Assembly (NCBI GenBank): GCA_024867545.1
Contig: JANFNE010000005.1
Location: 620,001 to 684,000, forward strand
DNA length: 64,000 nucleotides
Reading direction: 5' to 3'
Source: Phytopythium helicoides
Taxonomy: Eukaryota; Oomycota; Peronosporomycetes; Pythiales; Pythiaceae
Shown: in pieces, positions 1 to 12,252 of the stretch
Layout: every line of letters starts with the position of its first letter
Numbering within the stretch: the first letter of the stretch is position 1
Program-made: the position numbers and the translations under genes
The notes under the pieces: generated by a model
The model's database searches: none
Told to the model about the DNA's origin: nothing
The model's input: only the letters and a program-made list of their open reading frames with translations

Positions 1-945
1 GCAGTGGCTCCTTGGCCGCCAAACACGACTATGCTATCGCCGAAGTAAACTGAAGTATGACCGACAAGTTTGAGTTCCTCTGCATCGCCTCCCAGCACAC
101 TGAACTTTTCAAGCTTCACATCGGACACTGCAGCTGAGGCGGTTGAGGTTGATGTCATCGTACTAGGTCCAAATTTTGCCAGGAACGCGGCAAACAATGA
201 ATCTGTCTTGCGCTGGTTCGCACGGAACTTCTCATTGGCGATATCCACAATCCACTGCAGGTACGCGTCCGACACCAGCAGCGGTTTGTCAGTGTATAGT
301 CGGCCAAGCGGGATCTCGAGTGAGTTGGCGGTTGTTCGGATCGCACACATGATCTTTTTGTTGCCGAGTACAACTCCTGACTCGCGGTAGCCGCTCGCAA
401 TTCCCCACTGAAGCAGTTCCTTGGCTGAGTCCAGGTCGCGGCACACGACATGCATGATGAACGGCTCGTGCTTGAAGATGAGCTGATCACACCTTACTGT
501 TAGAATATAAGGTACACCGCGATCATATTCATGACACGCTGCTGCACTAACCATGTTGCCAGTGGCGCTCGAGGTGGCCTCGGTCGGCTGCAGCGCAGCC
601 TTGAGCTGCTCGAACGTGACGACTGCGTGCTCCGCCAGCAGCCACTTGCCGCCCTTGGTGATAAGTGCCGAAGTCTCGCCCTGGTCTGCCGCGCCTCCGC
701 TCGCCGGCTCGCCGCAGAAGACCGCAATGCGCCCCGAGCACGAGCTACTAGTCACCTGCGCATCCATCCGCTGATCAGCTCGCCAGTTGTCCGCGGTGCC
801 TAACGCCGCCGACACGCACGTAGTTGGGGTGCGCGTTGATGGCGCGGATCATGTCGACGATAGGCGCGTCGATGCTCCCCTTGGGGCTCTTGTCCTCCGC
901 CATGCGCAGCTTGCGCAGGCTCTCGCGCTTGAGCTGCGCGAACAT
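1..945 (-). CDS. TYW3: TYW3-kelch protein (tRNA wybutosine synthesis), 3' end outside window
   Basis: Three exons are visible: 945-820, 755-552 and 482-1, with the last running off the left edge. Introns are 756-819 (64 nt) and 483-551 (69 nt), both phase 0. The protein opens with a TYW3 signature (DKSPKGSIDAPIVD, then HPNY joined across the intron to VTSSSCSGRI) and continues with FIMHVVCRDLDSAKELL and KIMCAIRTT. After a Ser/Thr linker comes a kelch-type blade start (GHTSVYFGDSIVVFGGQG). TYW3 methylates the wyosine intermediate at G37 of tRNA-Phe. TYW3 followed by kelch repeats is known from plant TYW2/3/4 fusions, so more of that fusion may lie to the left. The start at 945 was chosen because it lies just before the conserved RESLRKLRMAEDKSPKG segment; an in-frame ATG at 1035 would add 30 residues. 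The second intron is in frame if retained, so its removal is likely, not proven. Confidence 0.85.
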
Positions 946-1065
946 GCCGCCTGTCGCCGTCCAGCAATTTGCCAAGTTGCCTTTCTCGAGCTGCAGACCT
1001 ATATATTTTGCGCTCACGGTAGTTACCAACGGCAACCTTGAATTGAAGCCTTTCCCACAGTCGAA
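946..1065. promoter_or_regulatory. Compact divergent promoter between TYW3 and APC1
   Basis: Only 120 bp separate the two divergent start codons, so both core promoters and 5' UTRs must share this stretch. No individual element was identified with confidence. Confidence 0.5.
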
Positions 1066-4000
1066 ATGGAGCTGCGGCGGATCCGGACGCCTTGTGACGG
1101 CGCGCGGCCCGTCGCCTCGCGGGCTCGGGGATCACCGGCGGTGCTGGAGGACGCGGAGGAGGCGCCGAGCGGCTCGCCGCTTCTGCTGCGCGTCGATGGC
1201 TCGTCCGTGGCTCTCGTGCACCGCGGGACGAGCGTGGTGGAGCGTCGGCTCGAGTTCCCGGAGCGCGTGGTGCACGCAGTGCGTGCGCGGTTCCCCGCGA
1301 AGGATGAGCCAGACGACGATGCGCGAGAGCAGTGGTGTCTGTGCGTGCTTGTGCGTGGGGACTGCGTGAACATCTACACGCCGTCGGGCGAGGTGTTCGA
1401 GGTAGCTCTACCCTTCCAGGCGAGTCGGCTGTTCCCGATGACGGACGTGCAAGGTCGAGGAGCAGGGCTGCTGCTGCAGCGCACAGCGCTACCGGTGCAG
1501 CTGTCTACTCCAGCCAAGAGGCCGTCGACAGCGGCTGCGGGGGCCACGACTGGCAATAGCAGCAGCTACAGCGACCATCGATACGTTCCAACCAGTGCGC
1601 CGCCGCTGCACACTGGCGACTCTGCTCCAGCGTTCGCGGACCCATTGCTAGCACGCCCACGATTCTTCACTCTCTCTCACCCACTAGATGAGGTCAAGCC
1701 AATCGCCCTTGGAGCTGAATCGAACTTAGCAATGCCACAGTTTCTGTCGGACCCGGCACTGGAGGTTGTGGCGTTGTTGAGTGAACTCTCTGCGCTAGTG
1801 ACCTACAACACTGAAGCTCAGATATTTATTGTCTACCGAATGGCCAAGATTGTTTGTGACGCACAACATTCAAATGCACATGCACCACGTGTCGATATTC
1901 TCGATGGGCCTGCATGGACAGCGTTCCGAAAGCACATGGAATTTCAAGAGCAGCGGATTGTTATCGAACCCGAGTGGGAGACTCACGAGATATGGCGATC
2001 CAAGGCACTTTCTGGCTACTCAATCCCGTTGCAGTCATTTCCAATAGCATCCATCTCTTCCAGAAGAGCGTTTCTCGCCTCACATGCAGATGGTTTGCAT
2101 CTTCTTTGCATGGTCGACAAGCTGACAGGTGTACTATTACTCCAGCCAATTACACTCCAGACGTCAAAATCTACCGATGATATTGAGATTTCATTCCAGG
2201 CGTTTGACGAATCAAATATCATCCGGTGCAGTGATGCTGTTCCAATCAATTTGTCTGGTCACAATCAAAACGCCAGTGTACCCGATGGCCGTCTGCGCTC
2301 GCGCGACATCATTGTGCTTCGTTTAGACGGTTCTCTTGACCTTCAACGCTATACCGATGTGGTGTGCCATATCGAGTTGACCTGGGGCAATAACTCTCGA
2401 CAGTCTTCAATCGTTCTTCCAAAAGTGGTGGGTCTAACATCAATTGATGATGGTGAGGCATTCGAGACTCTGCTTGGTCCATCAAAGGAATCATGCTTGG
2501 TGACAAGAATATGGAGCTGGAAACACCCTCTGCGAGGCAGTTGTTCACCACTTGTATCGTTGGTTCTAGAAGTTCTTGAGCTCGTGCTCCCACGGGGGAT
2601 TTGTGGGAGACTACATTCTGAGATTGTTTATCAAGCGCAGCTCAAGGTAAAGAACAGTGACGTGAGTTCCAGCAGTTACGAATGGAAGGCTTGCACAACT
2701 ATCCTAACTACCATTGGAGGTACTGATCGTTCGGGCAGCACGGATGCTGGTATAGCGCGAGTTGAAACGCCCTCGACTCCTGCTCTTTCTGCTTTTGAAT
2801 CGCTTTGCCAGAGTGAGTTCCATTCTTCATACCAGCAAAAAAATAGTTCCATGTTTCACAACATGACGTGGCAATCCATCAGTACCCCCTCCTCGCCTCC
2901 AACTATCCGTCCATACAACGAATTTTTCGAACATTTGATGACCATATTTGGTGCTCTTCACTTGCTCCGCGAAGATTTAAAGCTTTCCCAAAAGGCGGCT
3001 TGCTTTCAACAAGACCTACTTGAAATCTTACTGCCAATGGCTGGTTCACTTGGGCTACCCCTTTTAGCGAGTATTACTGGAGTGAGTCGTGTCTTCAAGC
3101 CCGAACGCTACACACGCAAGAGAAATCAACTGGTAAATGGCAGCGTAGCACATTTTTCCCATGGTTGCTACCTGGGGACCCAGTTCCTGACATACTGCAG
3201 TGGGTTTTGGAGCGAATCCACGCAGCAAGCATCGGTGATCGACATACGAGTGAATTTCCAGTCCTTTTAACTTCAAATCAGCTCAACCCGGATCTTCACG
3301 AAAAGTTGAAGCTCTCCAATCCGCTGAGGCGCACACGAGCAATTTGCAAAGTCTATTCAGCTCTAGTTGCGTTGGACCACGACAAGATGAATTCAACGGG
3401 TGATGATCCAGCACAGCACTTAGTCAACTTGATGAATACAGTGGAGCGAGAGTTGTCCAACAGGTCTTTCACGCTGGAAGATCTTCCTGTTGGAGTCGCC
3501 TATCCGATCATTCTAGCAATTCAATCAGTGAAGCAGAACCCTCCGCCCTTTATTGGAGAAAGAATCTGCTCGTTGATTCGGCGCCAAGATTTACTCGGAG
3601 CTGGTGCGTCAAGCGCTCTAAAAACCTCAAGAGACAAAGCAACGCCATTGAGTGGAACTTCGCATCCTCTTCGCTTAAGCAAGGCGGACGGTGTGGAGGA
3701 GGGTGAAACTTTAGAGGTGAGCGATGGTCTGGAAGATGTGGTCGCATCTAGTCAACCCATATTTCCTAGAGACCAGCGTGTGAAGGAAGTTGCGCGGCTA
3801 CTTCGATCGAACCGTCCGATATGCTTGAAACTCGAGAAAGGAGCTGATACATCTGACCAAGATTACGTTCAGCAGCAGCAAGCCCGACTATTACTGCTGT
3901 GCAAACGCTCCATGGCACTATCTGTTGCTAGGGGCATGGTGACGCTGGGGAACTTCGACGTAAGTCTTGTACAAACTCAAGCATGGCAGCTTCGCATTCC

Positions 4001-7000
4001 TAGTTTGCCCTTGGCTGGGCGAACACCGCCCACAAACGCAATAGTGTCGCTTGATGTGTCGGGGTATGCGAAAGAGCTTACATTTTGGCCCCAGTTTCAC
4101 AATGGGTGCGCCACCGGATTGAGGCTTCCGTCTACTGACCTATCGCGTCTAATTAATCGGCACTGGGTCAAATATCACCGCCCAACAGTGTCGACTGACA
4201 ACAATCCGCTTCAGCAACAGCGCCAGAGTGCACGAACGAATAATCGACCCCACCTACCGCCAGCAGAGGCAAAGAAGCAAAATCTTGAGGAAGAATTTGC
4301 CGCTCATGCCGGACTTTTATTAGGAATTGGATTGCGAGGACATCTCAAGTGTCTTTCGATGGCTGACGTTTACAACTACTTGTCGCTGTCGAATGAGTTT
4401 ATCACCGTTGCTATTCTGCTAGGTATGGCTACGACTGCTGCACACAGTCGTCGACAGCGTGCGCGAGAATCCGCATCAACGGCCTCAAGTCGTGCAAATA
4501 GCACTGCACCAGGAGTTGAATCGCCAGCGATTGCGATCGAGGAAGAAAGCAGCTCTCAAGATATACCAGCTGAGTTGGTTGGTGACGTTCCTACCTTGGC
4601 ATCAAGAGGCGTGGACTCATCCAAGATGGGCCGAAACGTGCAAGGAGGACTGAGTTTGGAGCTCACGTTAGAGCGCTCCGTGTCAAAGATGCTGTGTCTT
4701 CACATACCTTCCCTTCTACCAGCATCATTCGCTGAATTCTCGGTGCCTGCATCCACCCAAACTGCAGCATTGCTTGGTCTTGGCATTCTGTATCAAGCAA
4801 CTGGCTACCGGCTTATGGCTGAACTGCTACTTGCAGAAATTTCAAGATCGCCGTCGTCATCACAGTTTGTGAGCACGAGTAACACTGGTAACTCTGGTTT
4901 ATCGGCAACAGCCTTTGATCAGCTTGAAGGATACTCGTTAGCTGCTGGTCTTGCACTCGGACTAGTGTTGTTAGGTCGTGGTCACGAAACCAGCGGCGAC
5001 CCTGGGCTGGCAGATCTCAATCTAGAAGAGCGATTACACAAGTACATTGTCGGAGGAAGTCAACAACAACGTGACAGCAATGCGGCTGGCAGCTGCCTCT
5101 ATCGTGGTCGCCGATGGAAAGCTTTTGGAAACGGATCAGAAGACGGAGAGTTCGCTGCTGGGCGGTCAGGACGTGCGTCTAGCATGTCCCGCGGCCATGA
5201 TATCAAGTATGGAAGTGGAGACCAAACAGGATCTCAAGCAGAGCATGTTAATATTGGTGTCACCGCACCCGGTAGTGCACTCGCATTGGCATTCATGTAC
5301 ATGCAGAGCGGCAACAAAAGCGTTGCCAACCAACTGGCGGTGCCTGATACTCTTATTTTACTCGACTATGTGCGACCGGACATCTTGTATGTACGCACGC
5401 TGGCAAGAAACTTAGTGCTGTGGAACGAGATTGAGCCAACTGAGATGTGGATTGAGGAGCACCAAGTGCCAGCTCAGCTTCTTCGATCCTACCAGAAACT
5501 TTACAGACGTGATCGACAAATAGCGACACCCATCAAGTCACCTAGAGGAAGCGAAAGCAACGCTGAGAATACTGAAGAGCTCCCGACGCACACGGATGTG
5601 CGATCCGTCTGTGAAGCATATGCTAATATTGTTGTTGGTGCGTGCGCAAGTATAGGTCTGCGCTATGCAGGTACATGCAACACAGACGCACGCTTAACAC
5701 TACGAAGCTTTGTCCTCCACTTTCGAGAGCTTCGAGCGAAGGCGCCAACGTCATCGATCGGCTTGCACAGCGTTGGTAACAGCGTTATTGCGGCAGCAAC
5801 AGAGCGACCAACTATCGAGCGATGTCTATCGACGTGTGCCCTTGCCCTTGCGATGGTTGATGCTGGATCGGGTAACGTGGACACATTAACACTGCTCCGG
5901 TCGCTGAACGTGCGTCAGCGAGTAGAAACGGATACAACGTATGGAACACATATGGCTCTAAGCATGGCTCTTGGATTGCTATTCCTTGGAGGTGGGCGTG
6001 CGACGCTATCGCGCTCGAAAGAGGCAATTGCTGCGCTTGTAGTGGCGTTTTATCCCATGATGCCACTCAATACAGCCGACAACAAGTACCATCTCCAGGC
6101 TTTTCGGCACCTGTATGTGCTGGCGGTGGATACGACTCGGTTCGTGGAAACGATTGATGCCACATCACTTTCAAGCTGCTCTGTAACGATCCAAGTAGAG
6201 CTCTCAAAGAATGGGGAAGTGTTGAGCTTGAACTCTCCGTGTCTGATACCGGATTTAAACGAGATCAAGCGCATCACGATTGCAAGTCCAGATTACTATC
6301 CAGTTGACATTGACCTTGATGGAACGAATATGGGTGATCGCACAGCCAACGCACTGCGGGTGCAGTTGTTGCGGCTAAAAAGTGCTATCATGTTGAAACG
6401 GCGGAAATCTGCCGGGAAGTCAGGCAAGGTGTTCGCGAACGAGCAAGAAATGCCGTTTAGGTACGAGAAAAGCGACCTGGACGATCGGCTTGTAGAACTT
6501 CTCCAGCTCTATATACCGTCAATTGCTGAGATTGGTGGCTTAGACGACTCTTTGAGAGAGCAAGATATCCAACGAAGAAAATGGTGGGCTCCTCATCTGC
6601 GCCGAACCCACCTGAACTGGCTACGCGATGACACCCAAACATTGCTCCCGATGCATTTTAACATGCTTCTCGCTCTGTTCCGGCTAGCCCATGCGCCTCT
6701 AATGACCACAACGGACTTGTGGAATCTGAGACTAATGGTCGACTCCAAGCTGATGCTGCAAAATGCTGCCAAAGATGAAGGAGTCTGGCACAGTGAGCGT
6801 GGAGTATGGCTCCGACACGAAATTGAACTGGCACTTCGGCAGCATTGGCAGCGTGGAGGTGTATCCATTGGGTCACTTTCTTGCGCGCGCGCTCAATTAC
6901 TAGAAGAGAGCGGCGAGCTGCTGGCACCAAACGGAAGCTTCGTGGTGCTGCGTGCACTTGTTCGCTACTTTGCTGGGCAATCATGGGGTACCCTCGCTAG

Positions 7001-7169
7001 CAACTGGAAACCGCGGTTACGCCGTGCTCTTGCATCGGCTTCTGACCGCTTGCCTGGAGATGCGAAAGCTTTTGAACTCTCGTCGTTCTTGGCCTCAGAA
7101 GAGGATCTTTCTAGTGAGGAGAAAAGCTTTTGGCTGCGACTGGTGTCATTCCTGCTCTTTGCAGCGTAA
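1066..7169 (+). CDS. APC1: Anaphase-promoting complex subunit 1 (APC1)
   Basis: Two exons, 1066-3081 and 3144-7169, with a 62-nt phase-0 intron (GTGAGT...GGCAG), give about 2013 residues, close to human APC1 (1944). APC1 is the largest scaffold of the APC/C, the ubiquitin ligase that drives mitotic exit. The N-terminal third fits the beta-propeller region. The middle carries the proteasome/cyclosome (PC) repeats: LLLGIGLRGHLKCLSMADVY followed by an LSNEFITVAILLGMA segment near residue 1060, then repeated GLGILYQATGYRLMAELLL and GLALGLVLLG units. The C-terminal WD-like and helical tail ends with AFELSSFLASEEDLSSEEKSF. The start ATG is the first in frame after the divergent promoter. The reading frame is clean, with no suspected indels. 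It converges on the poly(A) polymerase gene. Confidence 0.92.
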
Positions 7170-7493
7170 TAGCGAAAAGTGAAAAGACTAATAAGGACAA
7201 CAACGAGTGCGTGTGGTTCATGGCTGATGGCCGTGTTGGCATTGGGTTACTGGTTTGGACGCCGTGGTGACTAATTTACTTTTTTCTTTGTGTTGCGTGC
7301 GTTGTGTGTGTGCGTGTGTTTGTGTGTGGATCGTTCGCTCAGAGGCGCCGATGGCGTCTTTTTTTTTTCTTCTCGGGTGGCCACTCCCGAGTGCTAATCA
7401 TCTTTTTGTTTCGTTTTGCTGTGGCTCTTTTCGCTCACTGCCCATGAGTCTTTTTCTTTTGTCTTTTTTTTTCTGGCAGGAGCAACACGGTCA
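7170..7493. other. Convergent 3' region with T-rich runs
   Basis: No gene seen. This 324-bp stretch separates the convergent stop codons of APC1 and poly(A) polymerase. It holds several T-runs (about 7360-7370 and 7465-7475) that read as A-rich 3' UTR sequence for the minus-strand gene. TG-rich sequence near 7295-7330 could act as a downstream cleavage element for APC1. Confidence 0.5.
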
Positions 7494-9639
7494 TCACTTG
7501 AGTTTGCCAAAATTGATTTTCATTTTACGCCTCTTTCGCGGCGACGACTGCGTGGCAACCGGCGCGGGAGCGGCTGCCACTTGGGTCGCCGGCGAAGACG
7601 CTGCAGAAGGCGGCTGGGCGCCAGGCTTGGAGTCGGGACTCAGGATGCCATTACTAGGCACGGACGCACCATCGCGATCGCGCTTTCCAGAAAGCTCGGG
7701 TGATGATGTCGCTGACATAGGTGGTTTCCCTTTGAGCGGAGTACTAGCAGAGGACTCGCTAGGCTCAATGTTCGAAGGCGGAGGTTGCTCATTCGTCTCA
7801 GCGGGGTTCGGACTAGATGGAAGAGACTCGAGGTTCTTGCCATCGGCCGGGACGTCCTCGCCACTCGCGTCGTCTGTCTCCTGCGAAGCCGCGTCCTTGT
7901 GGCTTTCGTCACCGGAGCCCGCCGGCGTAGAAAGACTCTCGTCGTGCGTCTTCTCTTCCTGTTTCTTCTTTTTCATAAACTCTCGGCGAAGACCACGTGC
8001 CACCTGACGCCCTCCAAGTTCTTCGAACACACTTTCGGGCAGCTGCTTCCACACAGTCGGGGTGATCTTGACGTCCATCGTCGGAGTGCGCTTGTTCCAT
8101 CGATACAGATCGTTGTGCTTAAAGTACTCAACTGAGCTGTCGATGCTCACCTCGCGGCTACGTAGCTGGCGACGGTCAATATCGAAACCCACAAAGAAGC
8201 ACACACCATGCTTGGTCGGCCCAGAGCTATCGCCTTCGTTAGCGAAGCTGAGCGGAAACTTTTTGGGGAAGGTGCGGAGGCGGCACAGAGCTGGAATGTA
8301 AGCAAGCGAATCAATAAGCTTACGGATGCGCGACTCGCAAAAACTGCACCAGGCCTGCTCTTCTGACTCATCGGTAGTGAATACCTCAACAGCCAAGTAG
8401 TGCTGGTGCACGGCAAAGAAGTCGGATGGCTCGAAAAGAGCCGTCCAATCTTCGCCGCCCTTGTTCAAGATGTCTTGGACAACCTCCAATGCGCGCTTGA
8501 ATTCCTCCTTCATGACGGCTAGGCTGTGCGTCGAAACGTTGAACGAAGAGTTCATTGATGGGTACGCCGGCGTTAGGATTGGCATGACCTGGTACCGGTT
8601 GTTGCCGACGTTGGCATTCCAAACTTCGAGTCCAAGCTTGGCGTCATAGTTCTTGCACAGCTGGATCGCAAGCGGCCACTTCCAGTTTGAAAGTACCATG
8701 AAGAAGCGCAGCAGCAGCGTCGAGGGAGCTGCCGTTGGGTACAATTGATTGATGAAGCACACAAGGATGCACCAATTGACACCACCGAGGTATCCCATCT
8801 TGTTGGAGTAGAGGCCACGCCGTTTCGCCCAGCGACGTACAATACGCAGAACGCTAATAAAGCTGTCCCGATTTGGCGTCAGCTATAGTCAGCGGCAAAC
8901 GCAACTCGTCAGAACAACTCCAAACGACAAAATACAAAATACCCGCAAGCCGCACCTTGATCATCAGCTCCGTGACACGAGGGCCGTTGAGACTCTTCTC
9001 AGTGGCCGTGTCGACATCGCGCAAGATCTGGTCGTCCAAAATGTTCAATTTGTCCGGGATGGTGTTACGCGGTAGGATGGCGATCTGCAGATCGATGTTG
9101 ATTTCTTCAAAGTCGAACGTCAGGATGGGCACGATCGCGCCTTCGATGGCGACGAGGTTGGTCACCTTGGGGTGGCGCAGGAAAATGTCCTTCAGCGACG
9201 AGAAGAAGTCTTCGCGAGTCACGTGGCGCGGGGCCTGCACGGTTGCCATGAGTTAGTCACGCTTCCACCCATTAAACCGCCATTTCGCCGGAAAACGTAC
9301 CACGCAGATGGTATCGATATCAGCGCCAGGCTCGTTGACGCCGAGGCGGTAGGATCCCGAGACGAGGATCTGGCCGCCTGCATCGGCGGCAATGTCCTCT
9401 GGCACGCCCTTCTGCAGGCAGACGTCTTTGACCCACTGGCGGAAGATGGCGCGCAGCTCGGCGAGGATGAGCGAGCGGCGCGTGATGTTCTCGGGCGTCT
9501 CGGTGGGGAACGTGGCGTCCATGAAGGCCTGCAGCTTGGCCGACTGCTCCAGGTCCTTGGGCTCGGGCGGCGTCGTGCGGATGGCCTTGTAGGCCTGCTC
9601 CAGCACATGCGCCGCCACCGTGAACGTCGTGCTCTGCAT
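7494..9639 (-). CDS. PAP: Nuclear poly(A) polymerase
   Basis: Three exons: 9639-9301, 9234-8956 and 8882-7494. Introns are 9235-9300 (66 nt) and 8883-8955 (73 nt), both phase 0. The product is about 668 residues. The nucleotidyltransferase signature is intact: GSYRLGVNEPGADIDTICV supplies the first two catalytic aspartates, and FEEINIDLQIA, just after the first splice, supplies the third. RRWAKRRGLYSNKMGYLGGV and the following helices match the PAP central domain, then comes the RNA-binding domain. The C-terminal 150 residues are Ser/Pro/Glu-rich and end in a basic RKRRKMKINFGKLK, a likely nuclear localisation signal. The enzyme adds poly(A) tails to pre-mRNA 3' ends. The first ATG of exon 1 directly precedes conserved sequence. 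Confidence 0.93.
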
Positions 9640-10014
9640 TTTCGCGGACTGCGGTGGCTCTGGGCGGCCACTGGCGCTCGGACCGGCGGGAGCGCGCAGC
9701 CAAGGCGCGCGGGGTCGCGAGGGGGCGGGGGAGCGCGGGCGGGCGCCGCTCGGGAGCGCAGCAGAGGGCCGGGGAGCGCGAGGAAGCGAGGAAGCGAGGC
9801 GCTGGCCGGCCGACAGCTCCGCTTGATGTTTCGTTGTGGTTTCGCGGCAAACCGCCCGGAAAAAAGAAGCCAGGGGTGTACCGTTCCCGACGGAAACACG
9901 GCGTCGCCCGACTCTCTGTGACCACTGAGCATTCCGATATGGCTTTATAAAATGACCTTGACTGTAACAATTAGAGCGGAAGGGGATTGGTCAGAAATTA
10001 TGAGAAACACAACT
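9640..10014. other. Upstream region of poly(A) polymerase
   Basis: GC-rich to about 9835, then AT-richer. It presumably holds the PAP promoter and 5' UTR. No recognised gene or motif. Confidence 0.4.
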
Positions 10015-10789
10015 TCATTGGAGGAAAACAAAAATGCCGAATTGTGGACCCCTCCGATGGGTACGTCTTGGAAGTTCGGATCGCGGATCAGAAGCCAGAT
10101 CCACAATCGCACGCTTCTGCCGGCGCCGGCAGTGGCTCATGAAGGGCTGCAGACCCTCACGAAGCCGGCGGCGAGCTGTTTGGAGCTGCGTAATGTGCGG
10201 AAAGTCGTCATGTCGTCCCGCGTTCGTGCCGCCCGTCACGTGCGAACGAAAGCCGAGGTCCGATGTGTCAGTGTTCCCTGCGTCAATAGGAATCGCCGCC
10301 AGACTTTCGCAACCCCACGACCGTGCTGGTGTTTCAGATGTGCTGGGGTGAGTAGTGCGGGTGAGGTGCGTGCTGGCTGGCCTTCATGCTCATGGTGGTC
10401 CTTCTTGAGAGTCTTCAAAAAGGGCGACAGCGAATGGCTCGAACGTTGTTGCTCTACTGTCAGTAGGATCGATCGTTGGGTGTTGAAGGCGGAAGCATGT
10501 ACGGTCATACCAAAGGTCGAAACACTAGTGGTGGAATGCGAATGGGATGCCTTGCTAGCCGAGCCATTGCAAAAGCCAATGACGTTCTCAACGCCTGCAT
10601 CCTCAATAGTCCATCGTCACTGAGGGCTCTTCCCAGTTCACTGATAGTCGCAGCCACCTCTGCTCCGTCTCCGCAAGACCAGTCAGCTTGTTGGTTCCTT
10701 TGTTTCTTGGACTTTACAGCACCGCTCGAGGAGCCAAGTCGAAGTCCGCGAGCCCACACATCTGTCGTCTTCAACCGCGAAAATACCAT
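10015..10789 (-). CDS. Possible small unrecognised gene, exon structure unresolved
   Basis: No family recognised. On the minus strand an ATG at 10789 opens about 90 codons (an AVKSKKQRNQQADW basic patch, then helix-like AEVAATISELGRAL). A strong-looking donor (GTATGACC) and a CTGAC branch site with ACAG acceptor about 60 nt on suggest an intron. Further down the same strand a frame reads through a basic helix (TARRRLREGLQPF, then CRRRQKRAIVD) to a stop near 10015. The donor and acceptor phases I tried do not join cleanly, so either the model or the sequence is wrong. A 223-codon open frame on the opposite strand (9952-10623) is an alternative; its composition gives no support either way. Confidence 0.3.
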
Positions 10790-10927
10790 TTTCAATGACA
10801 TCTCATAAATGATTAGTATAATTAAGTATTACCACCACATCTACCTCTATTAATATATAGAATACATTGAAATGGTTCCCGCATGGAGTCGAGGTACAGT
10901 CGAGTTCCACGTCACCACAACCGAGTA

Positions 10928-12131
10928 ATGAAGGCGACGCGGCGGCTGCTGCTGCTAGTGGCGGCGCTGGCGCTGGCGCAGGGCCGCGCGGCGCCCAAAG
11001 TCGACATCCGCGTGGTCCCGCGGCCGCGCGCGCCCGTGGAGGCGCCTGAGACGGGCCCGTTCCCCATCCGCGCGCCCGTGTGGGTGGGCGCCGGCCCCTT
11101 CTGGCAGAACGTGGCGGAGCTCGCGTGCGTCTCGGACGTCGCGGCCTCCTTCAACGACGAAGAGTGAGCGCGTGGGGCTCTGCGGAGCGTTCCTCGTGTG
11201 CTGGTGACTCATCTGCGCGTGCGCAGGTACCTCGTGGACGTGTGCGCGCTGCGCAACGTGACGGTCGTGCAGAAGCCGCCGCCGGTCGAGGAGCAGAGCG
11301 GTGAGCTGCAGACGCCGCCGCCAAAGCTCGAGCCTAGGAAGCTGCTGGGGTGGGTGGTGCTGACGGTGCGATGGTGTGATGGCTGGTTGACTCACATTTG
11401 AAAGCGCAGCATCTTCCGCGGGTGGAAGATCGACCCGATCACGCTCAAATACAAGTACATGGAGTTCGACGATGGCGACGTCTGCAGCGGCGGCGAGCGT
11501 TTCGCAGTGACGCTCGAGCTTGTGCCGTCCAAGAGCCCGGAGACTCCGGCGCGCGTCGTTGACCTGAAGCACGTCGAGACGTGCAAGTTCTCCGGCAAGC
11601 TGATTGCTCACGTGCCGGAGGACGACCGCGTTGCAACGCAAGGCATCCACACGGGTGGCGTCGTGGATATCAGCGATGCGGCCGAGTCGCTGCCCGCGAT
11701 TTGCGGTGAGATGAAGTGCAGCTACAGCGACTTGTCGTCCTACGTGCGGCACGTGAACCAGCAGGTAGGGGACATCAAGTCCTTGCTTGATGGAGCCATG
11801 GGCTGTAGATTCATGATCATAAGTCTGATCTTTTTTTTTTGGCCAGTTACGGAAGCTTCAGCTCTTCATTCAGGAGTCCTCCACTGAGGGCACAACGCTG
11901 CGCACGCAGTTCACCATGGAGTCAGTCTCGTCGACGCTCAAGCTGTCTGCATCCGTCCTCAACAAGTCTCTCGAGTTAATCGGTGCGCTTGAGGAAAAGT
12001 ACAACGCTGTGACTAAGCTCCCTCGAGAGGATAGCGAACGTGAGAAGACGGTGACTGATGAAGTCGCTGTTGATCCGTCCGGAAGTACAGAAGGGATAAA
12101 AAAGACTGCAGAGATCGTTGCCGAGAGCTAG
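10928..12131 (+). CDS. Secreted/ER MRH-domain protein, GNPTG-like
   Basis: Four exons: 10928-11163, 11227-11349, 11410-11764 and 11847-12131, with introns of 63, 60, 60 and 82 nt less one (three introns: 63, 60 and 82 nt). The product is about 332 residues. A classical signal peptide (MKATRRLLLLVAALALAQG) opens the protein. The middle resembles the mannose-6-phosphate receptor homology fold of the GlcNAc-1-phosphotransferase gamma subunit and glucosidase II beta: YLVDVCALRNVTV, IFRGWKID, YMEFDDGDVCSGGERFAVTLEL and a later HVETCKFSGKLIAHVP. The C-terminal third is helical. Such domains bind high-mannose N-glycans in the ER or Golgi. GNPTG-like is the best fit by order of motifs, but OS-9 or PRKCSH-like relatives are possible. 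The ATG chosen gives a proper signal peptide; an upstream out-of-frame ATG lies at 10871. Confidence 0.7.
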
Positions 12132-12252
12132 GAGTGAACCTGAACAGGGATCCAACACGACTGTTGTGCAACAATCCATGACCTCTTGAGTTTGCGGTTG
12201 CGATCTCCCTCGAAAATAGACCCAGTGAAACATTTGTTTTGACCGTAGCATC

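Noticed and set aside
483..551. Reading through the second TYW3 intron as coding
   Set aside because: It is open in frame, but GTTAGT, CTAAC and CAG signals and the family alignment (KHEPFIMHV directly after the previous exon) favour splicing.
9952..10623. 223-codon plus-strand frame
   Set aside because: No recognisable content and it overlaps a minus-strand candidate with splice signals; kept only as an alternative within that feature.
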